A stretch of DNA of 64,000 nucleotides from Leptonema sp964619535 (GTDB lineage: Bacteria > Spirochaetota > Leptospiria > Leptospirales > Leptonemataceae). Where the stretch lies: positions 1 through 64,000 of the forward strand of contig CAZUEX010000008.1 of assembly GCA_964619535.1 (NCBI GenBank), given 5' to 3'. A model generated the notes under the pieces. That model had not been told where the DNA came from, made no database searches, and was given only the letters and a program-made list of their open reading frames with translations. The first letter of the stretch is position 1. The number at the start of each line of letters is the position of its first letter. The position numbers and the translations under genes are program-made. Positions 34,688 to 43,874 of the stretch are shown here, in pieces.

Positions 34688-35427
34688 ATGCGAGCCTCCT
34701 CACGAAGTCGCAGCACGTTCAATACCACCATCAAGCCGATAAATGACAGATAGAAGATTGTGTCGGATAAATCGATCAACCCCCGGCTAAAGCTGTTAAA
34801 GTGAAAGCTAAGAGAGAAGAAGCCAACAAAAGAAGCCAGTGCTGGAGGCAGGTGCTGGCCGATCAGATAGAGATTCATCAGGAAGAAGGCCAGACTGAAG
34901 AAGAACGTGATTACAAAGGCAACGATCTGTTCGCGCGTAAATGAAGAGATCAGCATTCCCAGGCTCACGTAGGCACCGGCCATCAATATGGATCCAAGAT
35001 ACAGCACAAAGGTGGCACCAACATCGAGCCTGCCCATCATCCAGATGCTGATCGTAAGCGGCAGGGAGGCCAGAATCAAAAGCGAAACATAGCCCCATGC
35101 ACCGAGCAGCTTGCCAAGGACGAGGTCAAGCTCTGTAAAGGGCATGGTTCGCAGCAATTCGATCGTGCCGCTGCGCCGCTCTTCTGCCCACAGACGCATG
35201 GTGACGGCCGGAATTAACAGAATAAACGTAAATGGCAGCAATTTCATGTACGACTCCACAGAGGCGATCCTTGCCTCCCAGAAGGCTGGAATCGAACCGA
35301 AAATGCCGTAGAAAAAGAACACCAGATTCAAAAAAAGCACCACCACCGCAAAGACATAGCCTATCGGTGTGTTAAAGTAGTTTTGAAATTCTCTTTTAAA
35401 GAGAATACGTATACTGGAATAATTCAT
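34684..35427 (-). CDS. ABC transporter permease, GldF-like (ABC-2 type)
   Basis: A 247-residue ABC-2 membrane protein with six helices. Motifs: FKREFQNYFNTPIGYVFAVVVLFL at the N-terminus, RLWAEERRSGTIELLRTMPFTELDLVLGKLLGAW (coupling region) and ending in DTIFYLSFIGLMVVLNVLRLREEARI. It pairs with the ATPase gene one base upstream. Close in type to GldF and NosY permeases. Confidence 0.92.
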   Translation of the reverse strand: MNYSSIRILFKREFQNYFNTPIGYVFAVVVLFLNLVFFFYGIFGSIPAFWEARIASVESYMKLLPFTFILLIPAVTMRLWAEERRSGTIELLRTMPFTELDLVLGKLLGAWGYVSLLILASLPLTISIWMMGRLDVGATFVLYLGSILMAGAYVSLGMLISSFTREQIVAFVITFFFSLAFFLMNLYLIGQHLPPALASFVGFFSLSFHFNSFSRGLIDLSDTIFYLSFIGLMVVLNVLRLREEARI

Positions 35428-35428
35428 A

Positions 35429-36346
35429 TCATGCCTCCTGCGTGAGATCGTGAAAGATCTCGTTCAGCGATCGTGAAACGGGAGAGAACTCGCGCATTTC
35501 GAAGGGCTGTTGCCGAATGGTGGCGAAAAACTTCTCGGGCTCCACGTTAAGCGAGCATGTATAACGCATCCAGCCATCCTCAAGCGGCTCGGACTCAACA
35601 TCAGAGACGGCCTCTGCCGCTTTCAATGCAGCACTCAGATCGGAGTCCGGTCGCCCGACGATCTGGTAGCGGTTCGATGCCTTTAATTCCGCCACCTTGC
35701 GGTCTGCTACAATGCGTCCGCGACTGATGATAATGGCCCGTTCGCATATGTCGTCGACTTCCTGCAGGATGTGCGTGGAAAGTATCAGTGTGCGATCCCG
35801 ACCCAGTTCTTTGATAAGAGCGCGAATGGACTGGATCTGATTCGGATCAAGGCCGGAGGTCGGTTCGTCCAAAATGATTACGTCCGGATCATGAAGCAGG
35901 GTTGCTGCCAGCGCCACCCGCTGACGGAAGCCTTTTGACAGAAGGCCCAGCGGTGTGTAGAAGTGTGATCCAAGCTGCAGCCGCTCCACCATGGTGCGGG
36001 CTGCCTTTTCCAGATCTGCGCCTTCCATACCACGAGCCCGACCCGAGAACTCAATAAACTCTGAAACGAGCATCTCGTTATACAAGGGTGTGGTTTCTGG
36101 CAGATAACCGATACGCCGCTTGATGGCCAGCTCGGCGTCAACGGAATCGCGCTGGATACCGCAGATCTCGATCTGTCCCGACGTCGGCTGCAGATAACCG
36201 GTAATGGCACGCATCGTCGTCGTCTTGCCCGCTCCGTTCGGACCAAGCAATGCGGTGATCCCCGATTGTGGGCCAACAGAGAAGCTGATATCGTCTACGG
36301 CCCGGAACCTGTCATACTGTACAATAAGGTTGCGAACTTCGAGCAT
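35429..36346 (-). CDS. ABC transporter ATP-binding protein, GldA-like
   Basis: First gene of the GldA-F-G-like operon, 305 residues. Walker A GPNGAGKTT, Q-loop region YLPETTPLYNEM, signature LLSKGFRQRVALAATLLHDPDVIILDEPTSGLD with Walker B, and switch histidine STHILQEVD. The LSKGFRQR signature is usual for GldA-type ATPases. The C-terminal 85 residues form the small accessory domain of this subfamily. The start is ATG 36346. Confidence 0.94.
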   Translation of the reverse strand: MLEVRNLIVQYDRFRAVDDISFSVGPQSGITALLGPNGAGKTTTMRAITGYLQPTSGQIEICGIQRDSVDAELAIKRRIGYLPETTPLYNEMLVSEFIEFSGRARGMEGADLEKAARTMVERLQLGSHFYTPLGLLSKGFRQRVALAATLLHDPDVIILDEPTSGLDPNQIQSIRALIKELGRDRTLILSTHILQEVDDICERAIIISRGRIVADRKVAELKASNRYQIVGRPDSDLSAALKAAEAVSDVESEPLEDGWMRYTCSLNVEPEKFFATIRQQPFEMREFSPVSRSLNEIFHDLTQEA

Positions 36347-36453
36347 CAGGGACAGTGCAGGCAGGGCCGCTCAGGCGCACAACTCGATTTCTCGCAAAGA
36401 CTAACAAACAATTGTGAAAGATCGTAAATCCAGGGCCCCCACGGAGCGCCTTA

Positions 36454-38685
36454 CTACGTTATCTCTACCCTGCCCTCGGCCAGTAACTGATTGAATTCTT
36501 CGAGAGGCAGAGGCCGGGACAGATAGAATCCCTGTCCGTAATCACAGCCCTGATCGAGCAAATACTGTAGCTGTTCGGCCGTTTCAATCCCCTCTGCAAT
36601 CACATCACAGTTCAGGCTATGGGCCAGGTCAATGATGCTGCGCGAAACCTCCCGGCTCTGCGCACCGGTTTCAGAACCCATACTGCTGACAAAGCTACGA
36701 TCGATTTTCAAAACATCGAAGCGGAACTTCAACAGATACTGCAATGAAGAATAACCGGTGCCAAGATCATCCAGAAGTAAACGGATGCCCAGATCGCGAA
36801 GGAACTGCAGAACAGACAGTGTTCTGTCCGTTTCGCTCATCAACAGGCGTTCTGTGATTTCAAACTCCAGCAAAGAGGGATTTATGCCTGTAGCAGATAG
36901 CAAGCTGCACAGCTGGCCACCAAAGGCAGGATCCTGCAGCTGTTTTACAGACAGATTGACGGCAAGGCGCGGTGCAGAAGGGAAACGCTCCTGCCATCGG
37001 ACCAGCTGCTCCACCGCTTTTGACAGGGCAAAACCACCCAGCGAAAAGATCAGATCCGAGCGTTCTGCCTCGGCTATAAACCTCTCGGGTGAAACCAGTC
37101 CCAGCCTGTGATGATTCCAGCGCAGCAGGGCCTCTGCCGATACAATGCGGCCGGTTTTCAATTCAACAACAGGTTGATAATGTAACTCGAATTCAGAACG
37201 TCCGATGCCAATCTCTTCTACGGAGCGACGCAGGTATGTGCTGAACCGCATGCTGTCGCGAGCATCATTCTGCATCTCTTCAGAAAAAAAGACAAAGTCA
37301 TCTCCCGTCGCTTCCGGTGATCTCGATCGCAGCTGGGCCATCTCCGCTGCCTGCAACAGCTCGCGGGGATCCGATCCATTATCGGGAAAAACGGAGATTC
37401 CTGCCGACGCCGTAACGTCTACGGCTGTGCCATCAAGATCGTAGCTGCCCTTGATTGAATGCAGGACCAGCGAAACAAGACTGCTTACCTCTCCGGCATT
37501 CTCTTCTTTTTCGATGAGAATCATGAATTCATCGTTTCCAAAACGGGCAAGGGTATGCACGGGAGCCAGCACCCACTGGATGCGCTCCGTAATACGACGT
37601 AACAGCTCATCCCCTGTTTCGTATCCGACGATGCGGCTGATCTCGGTAAAATTATCAATATCGACAAAAACCACGTACAGCTTTGTCTGATCGCTCTGCG
37701 CCTTCTGGATGGCATGCTCCAGACGGTCAAAGAACAGAAACCGGTTCGGAAGGCCTGTTAGCGAGTCATAGTAGCGAAAACGATCGATCTGCTGCTCGTA
37801 GTATTTCTCAAGGGTCATGTCCTCCATGGTCATGACATAGTGCGTGATCATGCCACGCGCATCACGAAGCGATGAGATATTAATCCGGGCCGTAAACAGC
37901 TCGCCGTTCTTTTTGCGATTGATCAGCTCCCCGCGATACTTCCCTCCCTGTTTAATCGTCTTCCAGAGTTCTTCATAAACGGACTGGTCTTCTCTGCCAC
38001 TTTTCAGGATTCGGAGGGTCTGTCCCTTTGCTTCACCGGCCGGATATCCCGTTACCACCGTAAAGCGATCGTTTACATATTCGATTATGCCTTCAGCGCT
38101 CGTGATAACACAGGCCACAGGACTCTGTTCCAGGGCCTTCGCAAAGAGCTGGTTCTGCCGAAAAAGGTCAAGATGCAGCAACCGTTCCTTGAGTATGGTT
38201 ATGCCGTACCCGATCTCCTTACCCAGTTCGCCCAGAAACTGCTTCAGGCAGTCCGATTCACCGCTCTGCAGCTTTGCCGGCCCTCTGCCCTCAAGCAGGA
38301 TTACGGTATCCCGTCCGTCGAGGGACATAAGGGGGATGGCCATCTTCGAAGCGCTGCCCTGCTCCAGGTTCTGCACGTCTCCTTCCAGGATGGCGCGGTT
38401 CAGTACAGTTTCCAGACCGTCGGCCTGTGCGCCATCGCCGGCCTGCCTTTGCCATCGGCCGTCCAGCAATCGAAAGGCCGTTGCAGAATGGTATCCCCCC
38501 GTCTGCACAAAGATCTTGCATATCTGCTGCAAAAGCGTCTTTTCGCTCTGCGCATAAAGGATCGCCTGGCGACACAGGGCCTGTAAAAGAAGGCCCTGCT
38601 CCCCCAGCTCCCGTTCTTCCTCCGGAGCTCTCATGTCGTCCGCCTGTTTTTTTTTCGCACCGGCAGCCCGGGCTGCCTGACTCAC
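36454..38685 (-). CDS. GAF-PAS-GGDEF-EAL signalling protein, probable c-di-GMP phosphodiesterase
   Basis: Soluble sensor of 743 residues (GTG start; an ATG at 38634 would give 726). GAF-like region about 30-170; PAS about 175-300 (FAKALEQSPVACVITSAEG, ENDRFTVVTGYP-type); GGDEF about 310-470; EAL about 485-735. The cyclase signature reads RFGNDEF instead of GGDEF, so cyclase activity is doubtful. The EAL domain is complete: EALLRW, NLSVKQL, EITERLL, DDLGTGYSSL, KIDRSFV and EGIETAEQ. Expected activity is hydrolysis of c-di-GMP, possibly controlled by GTP binding to the degenerate domain. Monocistronic. Confidence 0.92.
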   Translation of the reverse strand: MSQAARAAGAKKKQADDMRAPEEERELGEQGLLLQALCRQAILYAQSEKTLLQQICKIFVQTGGYHSATAFRLLDGRWQRQAGDGAQADGLETVLNRAILEGDVQNLEQGSASKMAIPLMSLDGRDTVILLEGRGPAKLQSGESDCLKQFLGELGKEIGYGITILKERLLHLDLFRQNQLFAKALEQSPVACVITSAEGIIEYVNDRFTVVTGYPAGEAKGQTLRILKSGREDQSVYEELWKTIKQGGKYRGELINRKKNGELFTARINISSLRDARGMITHYVMTMEDMTLEKYYEQQIDRFRYYDSLTGLPNRFLFFDRLEHAIQKAQSDQTKLYVVFVDIDNFTEISRIVGYETGDELLRRITERIQWVLAPVHTLARFGNDEFMILIEKEENAGEVSSLVSLVLHSIKGSYDLDGTAVDVTASAGISVFPDNGSDPRELLQAAEMAQLRSRSPEATGDDFVFFSEEMQNDARDSMRFSTYLRRSVEEIGIGRSEFELHYQPVVELKTGRIVSAEALLRWNHHRLGLVSPERFIAEAERSDLIFSLGGFALSKAVEQLVRWQERFPSAPRLAVNLSVKQLQDPAFGGQLCSLLSATGINPSLLEFEITERLLMSETDRTLSVLQFLRDLGIRLLLDDLGTGYSSLQYLLKFRFDVLKIDRSFVSSMGSETGAQSREVSRSIIDLAHSLNCDVIAEGIETAEQLQYLLDQGCDYGQGFYLSRPLPLEEFNQLLAEGRVEIT
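38662..38677. repeat. 16-bp perfect palindrome at the GTG-start region of the GGDEF/EAL gene
   Basis: GGCAGCCC / GGGCTGCC with no spacer. It overlaps codons 4-8 if GTG 38685 is the start, or lies 30 bases upstream if ATG 38634 is used. It might be an operator or simply A/R-rich coding sequence. Confidence 0.3.
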
Positions 38686-38696
38686 TCGGTTTTGGC

Positions 38697-38762
38697 CTGT
38701 TTCAGCTTAAGCATCCAGCCTCTAAGGGGCCTCGAAGGGTTCTCGTTGCCTTTCTGAAACAG
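38697..38762. repeat. Inverted 9-bp repeat in divergent region between GGDEF/EAL and FNR genes
   Basis: CTGTTTCAG (38697-38705) and CTGAAACAG (38754-38762) are perfect inverted copies with a 48-base spacer. This could be a pair of regulator half-sites; no family match recognised. Confidence 0.3.
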
Positions 38763-38885
38763 ACAGAGTCTATCTAATCGGCACGGTGACCTATCGTGCG
38801 CGTTGAAACAACCCATTTTTTTGCATATATCGGATGCCTGGCCGGAAACGTCTCCTCTTGCTGCTATTCGATTCATGAAAAAAAA

Positions 38886-38914
38886 TTGACCGCACCGCGA
38901 AGTCATTACATACT
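38886..38914 (+). promoter_or_regulatory. Promoter of the ferredoxin-NADP reductase gene
   Basis: TTGACC (38886-38891), 17 bases, CATACT (38909-38914). Only 7 bases separate the -10 from ATG 38922, so the mRNA may be leaderless; no Shine-Dalgarno is present. Confidence 0.55.
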
Positions 38915-38921
38915 TCTTCGG

Positions 38922-39845
38922 ATGAGCATTCATGCATCTCTACTTCCCTCAGAAACGATCCAGGCCGCACCGATGCCGCCCATGATGTACAAGCCGGCCT
39001 CTCCCCTTGCCTGCACGGTGCTGAAAAACGAACGCCTTACTCCTGAAGATTACCGCGAAGACGTTCGTCACATTGTGATCGACCTGCGAGAAAAGGATTA
39101 TGTCTTCGCTGAAGGTCAGTCCATGGGCATCATGGCTCCGGGAACGACTCCCGATGGCAAGCCGCACAGAGTTCGGCTCTACTCCATAGCTTCGCCAGGC
39201 AGGGGAGAACCCGGTTATGAGCGTGCCGTGGCCCTGTGTGTTAAGCGAGTGCTGTACGAAACCGAAGAAGAGCGCATCGAAGGCATCTGCAGTAACTTTC
39301 TCTGTGATTTACGCGAAGGTGATACGGTTCCCATCACCGGTCCAAACGGAAAGAACTTTGCCCTGCCCTCCGATGATCAAACAGACCTGCTCCTCTTTGG
39401 TACGGGAACAGGCATTGCTCCGTTTCGCTCGTTTCTGATGAATCTGCATGACCGTCCCAGCCCCTACGCTGGCAACGTGCATCTTTTCTTTGGCAGCCGC
39501 TATAAGCTCGATCACATCTATGCAAACGATCTGAATGAGGATCTTTACCGCTATTCAAAGAATCCGAACTTTCACATCCACTCAGCCCTTTCGCGCGAAA
39601 ATCCAGGACAGAAGGTGTATGTGGCCGATCTGCTGCATATGAAGCGAGACCTCATTGAGCCCATCCTGGATCGCAAGAACTATGCCATTTACATCTGCGG
39701 TCTGAAAGGGATGGAAAAAGGCATCGAAGCCTTTATTCGAGACTACCTTTCGCGAAAGTCCGGAAAAGATATCGACGACGGTGAATGGGCGGCCATCAAG
39801 GAGTCCCTGAAAAGGGCCGGACGCTGGGCTCAGGAGGTTTACTGA
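38922..39845 (+). CDS. Plant-type ferredoxin-NADP(+) reductase
   Basis: FAD flavoenzyme of 307 residues exchanging electrons between ferredoxin/flavodoxin and NADP(H). FAD-binding motif RLYSIASPGRG and the loop CSNFLCDLREGD; NADP site GTGTGIAPFRSFL; C-terminal region YICGLKGMEKGIEAF and a terminal tyrosine (EVY), as in plastidic FNRs. This plastid-like class is known from Leptospira, so it supports the lineage. The start ATG 38922 fits a promoter 7 bases upstream; the longer frame to 38796 lacks support. The last gene-end is 32 bases from a convergent cyclase. Confidence 0.94.
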   Translation: MSIHASLLPSETIQAAPMPPMMYKPASPLACTVLKNERLTPEDYREDVRHIVIDLREKDYVFAEGQSMGIMAPGTTPDGKPHRVRLYSIASPGRGEPGYERAVALCVKRVLYETEEERIEGICSNFLCDLREGDTVPITGPNGKNFALPSDDQTDLLLFGTGTGIAPFRSFLMNLHDRPSPYAGNVHLFFGSRYKLDHIYANDLNEDLYRYSKNPNFHIHSALSRENPGQKVYVADLLHMKRDLIEPILDRKNYAIYICGLKGMEKGIEAFIRDYLSRKSGKDIDDGEWAAIKESLKRAGRWAQEVY

Positions 39846-39877
39846 AAAGGCTTCTGGCCTATGTCTGCAGCGGCCTT

Positions 39878-40984
39878 CTATTGGCGATCTTTCAGATAGT
39901 ACAGATCGACCATGCCTTCAATGCCCTTCAGCTGGATCTTGCGGTGCATGATGTCGACAGGCTCTCCTTCGGCTGATCGTTGATCGAGGGACTGGCGTAA
40001 TTCCCTGCGCACATTCCTGTCTTCAAAAACCGTAACCGAAAAACCTATGCTGTGAGACTGCACCTGCCCCTGAATACGTGCGGCCATGTTTACAGAGTTT
40101 CCAAAATAATCGATGCGGTCATTCAGGTTAACGACGATCGCAGGCCCTGTATGCAGGCCAACGCGAATCTCCAGATGCCCGATCGGATCAAGTCTTTCAG
40201 CGCGAAAATCGTTATGTATGCGTAATGCTGCCTTCATGGCATCTGCGGGCGAACGAAAGGATGCCATCACAGCATCGCCAATAGTTTTAACAACAACACC
40301 TTTTTCTTCTTCTATGTTGCGAAAGAGCATCTTAAAGTGATTGCGTACCACGTTATACGAAGTGGTGTCACCAAGATCGGAGTACATCCTGGTCGATCCT
40401 TTTATATCTGTGAAAAGAATGGACGCCCGCTCGATATCCAGGCTTTCTTCTGCCGAAAGCACTTCTTCGCCGAACAACTCACGAAATACGGCGCTGTGAA
40501 GGCAGTCCATGCCGGACAGAAATCGAGCAGGCATGGAATAACGGTTTTCCTTTACGGCCTCAAGCATTGCAGCACGATACTCCTCTTCTATAGAAGAAGG
40601 AAGAGTCATGATGGCCGAATGCACGGTGAACGTCACCTCTACATTCGAGTCGAGGACGTTACGAAAGTTCAGGTCGCAAAGGGCACAGAATCCGCTCCCT
40701 TTTACCTCGCCAAAGTTATGCTTGAAATCGGCAACGGCATTGCAATGCGGACAGTGAAACTCCCACGAAAGACGAAAGATGCCATCGTCGGTTGCATAAA
40801 GAAAAAAGTCGCGCACATCGTCTTTTGATGCCTGCAACCGATCTGCCAGCTCCGCTGCATTGATGCGAAAAAGCTCGGACGGTGTGGCCGATTCAAAAAA
40901 GGGGAGCAGCCTTTCCAGGGTGGGTTGGTACAATCCGTAATGCCGGCTGCCTTTCAGGGCTTCGATGAGGGTTTGATTCTGCAT
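39878..40984 (-). CDS. Class III adenylate/guanylate cyclase with DUF5939 zinc-binding N-terminal domain
   Basis: Cytoplasmic cyclase of 368 residues (ATG 40984; a GTG at 41035 could extend it by 17). Residues 1-125 are a DUF5939-type module with two CxxC pairs (CPHCNA, CALCDLNF), probably a zinc ribbon. The catalytic domain (about 180-340) has SILFTDIKGSTRM with both metal aspartates expected (first in FTD, second in KTIGDAVM), and YFGNSVNMAARI. No membrane helices are present. Whether the product is cAMP or cGMP is not decidable by eye, although the K in VVKTIGDA favours ATP. Confidence 0.9.
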   Translation of the reverse strand: MQNQTLIEALKGSRHYGLYQPTLERLLPFFESATPSELFRINAAELADRLQASKDDVRDFFLYATDDGIFRLSWEFHCPHCNAVADFKHNFGEVKGSGFCALCDLNFRNVLDSNVEVTFTVHSAIMTLPSSIEEEYRAAMLEAVKENRYSMPARFLSGMDCLHSAVFRELFGEEVLSAEESLDIERASILFTDIKGSTRMYSDLGDTTSYNVVRNHFKMLFRNIEEEKGVVVKTIGDAVMASFRSPADAMKAALRIHNDFRAERLDPIGHLEIRVGLHTGPAIVVNLNDRIDYFGNSVNMAARIQGQVQSHSIGFSVTVFEDRNVRRELRQSLDQRSAEGEPVDIMHRKIQLKGIEGMVDLYYLKDRQ

Positions 40985-41132
40985 GCTTCGTACATTTCGC
41001 AAAGGACGGCACCAACGTTTCATCAGCGGTGACACAACAGAGATTTTCTTATGATAGTTGAAGGGCCCTGCACATCACACGTTCAAAAACGGTTTGCAAC
41101 TCTCAACGCCATATCGCAACATACCGCTGTCC

Positions 41133-42476
41133 ATGATTTCCAGTGATCGAACCCTTTTCGGGCATCCTGCCGGGCTCTATGTTCTCTTTTTCACAGAGCT
41201 CTGGGAGCGATTCTCATACTATGGCATGCGGGCCCTGTTCACGCTGTTTCTCGTAGCCAGAACAACCGATGCCAATCCCGGTTTCGGATGGTCGCATGCC
41301 GATGCCCTCGCTCTTTACGGCTGGTATACGATGCTTGTCTATGTGGCCTCTATTCCCGGGGGATGGATTGCCGATCGCTGGCTTGGTCAGAAGCGAACGG
41401 TTACGATCGGTGGAGCACTCCTCTGTGTCGGCCATGCTGTGCTTGCCCTGAATTCGGTTACGACCTTTTATCTCGGATGCCTGTTTATCATCTGCGGTGT
41501 GGGATGCCTGAAACCAAACATTTCAACGATGGTGGGTGCACTGTATACCGCCAGAGACGAACGCCGTGATCTCGGCTTCTACATCTTCTATATGGGGATC
41601 AATATCGGTGGTTTTCTCGCTCCCATTCTGTGCGGATACGTTGGTGAAACAATCAACTGGCATTATGGATTCGGTCTGGCCGCAATCGGCATGTTTATCG
41701 GCCAGGCCGTGTATCTATGGGGACAACGATACCTGCACGGCATCGGAGAACGGCCAGCAAGGACAGAATCCCTGTCACATCCCCGGGCACCGCTTACTGC
41801 CATCGAAAGGGATCGTATCAAGGTGCTCGTTATCTCGTTTGCCCTGATTATTCTGTTCTGGGGCGCCTTTGAGCAGGCGGGTGGACTGATGAATCTCTAC
41901 GCCTTTGAAAAAACGGACCGCCTGCTCGGCCCCTTTGAGATTCCCGCCTCTCTTTTTCAATCGATCAATTCGTTTTTTATCATTACCCTGGCCACCGCTG
42001 TTGGTGCTTTCTGGTACAGACGCAAGCTTGCCGGAAAAGAGGCCTCTTCGCTTTTTAAGATGGCAACGGGCCTCATTATCATGGCCCTGGGCTTTGCCTT
42101 TATGTCTGCAGCAGCGGTAGAATATCGTATGCGTGGCATCTCTTCGATGCACTGGCTGGTACTGGCCTATCTTTTTCATACGGTGGGCGAACTCTGTGCC
42201 TCGCCCGTTTCACTTTCTTATATTACCAAACTGGCACCTGCACGCTACGTATCGATCATCATGGGCCTGAATATGGCTGCCATGGGAATCGGCAACAAAC
42301 TGGCCGGAATGCTTGGTGAGCAGGCACAGCAATATGGCGACCTATTCATCTTCACGTCGATTGCCGTGATCTGGTCACTGATCGGTTTTCTTATCATTGC
42401 GTTAATTCGTCCTTTAAACCGCCTGGCGCATGGAGCGGAAGATCTACAACCGCCTAATCCGCAAATCACCGGATAA
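41133..42476 (+). CDS. POT/PTR2-family peptide:H+ symporter
   Basis: Twelve-helix MFS transporter for di- and tripeptides, 447 residues from ATG 41133 (a TTG at 41058 is a longer option). Family motifs: FTELWERFSYYGMRALFTLFL (ExxERFxYYG, proton coupling), GGWIADRWLGQKRTV, FIICGVGCLKPNISTMVG, FYIFYMGINIGGFLAPILCGYVGE, and FHTVGELCASPVSLSYITKLAPAR (second motif of PTR2). Monocistronic, divergent from the cyclase. No strong ribosome site. Confidence 0.94.
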   Translation: MISSDRTLFGHPAGLYVLFFTELWERFSYYGMRALFTLFLVARTTDANPGFGWSHADALALYGWYTMLVYVASIPGGWIADRWLGQKRTVTIGGALLCVGHAVLALNSVTTFYLGCLFIICGVGCLKPNISTMVGALYTARDERRDLGFYIFYMGINIGGFLAPILCGYVGETINWHYGFGLAAIGMFIGQAVYLWGQRYLHGIGERPARTESLSHPRAPLTAIERDRIKVLVISFALIILFWGAFEQAGGLMNLYAFEKTDRLLGPFEIPASLFQSINSFFIITLATAVGAFWYRRKLAGKEASSLFKMATGLIIMALGFAFMSAAAVEYRMRGISSMHWLVLAYLFHTVGELCASPVSLSYITKLAPARYVSIIMGLNMAAMGIGNKLAGMLGEQAQQYGDLFIFTSIAVIWSLIGFLIIALIRPLNRLAHGAEDLQPPNPQITG

Positions 42477-42507
42477 TGGCTGTTCCACAGTTTTTTGCTT
42501 TTTATGC

Positions 42508-42535
42508 TTGCATTTCGAATATAACATGCTACACT
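42508..42535 (+). promoter_or_regulatory. Promoter of the RRM-protein gene
   Basis: TTGCAT (42508-42513), 16 bases, TACACT (42530-42535). Transcripts would carry a leader of about 100 bases before ATG 42642, like the long leaders of cold-shock-type genes (inference). Confidence 0.55.
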
Positions 42536-42641
42536 GACGTTCTGGTCTCTTACTCGTTCTGTTTGAATTGCAAAGCCCGTAATGACCTGAAACTAAAATG
42601 ATCCTGCGGGTATTTGTTGTCCGTATGGAACGAGGAAACAC

Positions 42642-42953
42642 ATGTCTAACAAACTTTACGTCGGCGGTCTCAGCTGGGACACGACCGATGCCACACTACG
42701 CCAGACCTTCGAGGCTCATGGCTCTGTTCACGAAGCAATCGTCGTTATGGACCGCTACACCGGTAAATCCCGGGGATTTGGCTTCGTAACCTTTGCTGAA
42801 GCAAAATCTGCTCGTGAGGCCATTTCTGCCATGAACGGTACAGAACTGGACGGACGTAGTATTACAGTTTCTGAAGCTCAGGAACGATCCCGCAACGATG
42901 GCTTCTCGGGTCACGATAACCGTGGCAAACGAGACAGCCGCAACCGCTGGTAA
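42642..42953 (+). CDS. RNA-recognition-motif (RRM) protein
   Basis: Small RNA-binding protein of 103 residues with one eukaryote-type RRM: RNP2 LYVGGL near residue 6 and RNP1 SRGFGFVTF near residue 44. The C-terminal tail (80-103) is basic and glycine/asparagine/arginine-rich (GHDNRGKRDSRNRW). Bacterial RRM proteins of this sort are often cold-induced and act as RNA chaperones. GAGGAAAC precedes the ATG. A hairpin follows the stop. Confidence 0.94.
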   Translation: MSNKLYVGGLSWDTTDATLRQTFEAHGSVHEAIVVMDRYTGKSRGFGFVTFAEAKSAREAISAMNGTELDGRSITVSEAQERSRNDGFSGHDNRGKRDSRNRW

Positions 42954-42962
42954 GAAGCATCC

Positions 42963-42988
42963 CCTGGTACTCCATAAGGAGTGCCAGG
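42963..42988 (+). terminator. Hairpin downstream of the RRM gene
   Basis: An 11-bp stem (CCTGGTACTCC / GGAGTGCCAGG, one G-T wobble) with loop ATAA starts 10 bases after the stop. With no U-tract it may act as an mRNA 3' end or a partial terminator, allowing reading into the next gene. Confidence 0.5.
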
Positions 42989-43089
42989 CTCCCTCTGCTG
43001 GAAAGCTCCAATCCACAGAGCATCATCTGACATCGATCGTTCTCGATCGAAAGGTACTGCCATCATCATCGCATTATAAGGAGCATTAA

Positions 43090-43344
43090 ATGGCTAATAA
43101 AGGACGGCTGAGCTTTGAAAAGCGCCAGCGTGAAATCAAGAAAAAAGAAAAGCGACAGGAAAAACTCGAACGTCGCATCATTCGCAAAGAAGCAAAATTA
43201 AACGGCACCGCCCCATCGACAGAACCGGTCGTAACCGAGGCAGCAATGCCTGACCAGGCTTCTGTTTCTGCCTCCCCTCTGGAAGAAACAACGTCGGAGG
43301 CATCTGCGGAAACATCGACGGAAACATCCTCCCGCCCGGATTGA
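43090..43344 (+). CDS. Small highly charged protein of unknown function
   Basis: An 84-residue protein with an excellent ribosome site (AAGGAG, 8 bases). Residues 1-40 are very basic and helical (LSFEKRQREIKKKEKRQEKLERRIIRKEAK); residues 41-84 are acidic, rich in S/T/E/P and probably disordered. Short proteins opening MANKGR-SFEKRQRE are recurring neighbours of RNA-binding proteins in several lineages (recollection, not checked). An RNA- or ribosome-associated role is possible (inference). Confidence 0.75.
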   Translation: MANKGRLSFEKRQREIKKKEKRQEKLERRIIRKEAKLNGTAPSTEPVVTEAAMPDQASVSASPLEETTSEASAETSTETSSRPD

Positions 43345-43431
43345 ATACACGACCCCCTGCTCTTACGGGCCAGTGGACTTCTTTTTCTACTTGCAGCCAG
43401 AGGACGTACAAAAAAACCGGAACTGCTGCCT

Positions 43432-43863
43432 ATGAACCAGATCCACGCTCCTATCGAAACACCGGAAGCGATCCGGAGCTCGCTTGCAGATTCCGAATTC
43501 TACAAATATGTGCTGCAGCATACGATTCCTGATCCCGATCCGGAATACGAAGACCTGTACAAGAAGCTGAAGGATGCCCGGCTTGAGCTGACTCGAGACC
43601 ACGGCATCAAGGGCCGACAGCACTTCATCCTCATCCATGATCCCGATGTCGTCATCTATCCTGTAATCCGCAAAACCCGCTTCATGATGAAGGACGGGAA
43701 AAAGTTCCTCGAACTGCACTCGGCGATCAGTGACTTCTTTGGCGATAACGGCGCCTACATGCCACGCGCCTGGATTGTGATGACGTCGACCCTGTGCTCT
43801 AAAACCGGTCGTTTTCTTCTCGAAAACGACTTCATGATCAGCTCACTGATCCAGGACGGCTAA
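43432..43863 (+). CDS. Hypothetical protein
   Basis: A 143-residue soluble protein that I do not recognise. No signal peptide or membrane helix. The centre contains RQHFILIHDPDVVIYPVIRKTRF, which suggests alternating beta strands, and a conserved-looking DFFGDNGAYMPRAWIVMTS. Located 88 bases after the small charged protein and followed by a bidirectional hairpin; co-transcription with the RRM group is possible. Confidence 0.7.
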   Translation: MNQIHAPIETPEAIRSSLADSEFYKYVLQHTIPDPDPEYEDLYKKLKDARLELTRDHGIKGRQHFILIHDPDVVIYPVIRKTRFMMKDGKKFLELHSAISDFFGDNGAYMPRAWIVMTSTLCSKTGRFLLENDFMISSLIQDG

Positions 43864-43874
43864 AGCCCATGCAA

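Noticed and set aside
38796..38921. N-terminal extension of FNR
   Set aside because: No start with a ribosome site, composition unlike a coding region, and a promoter overlaps it.
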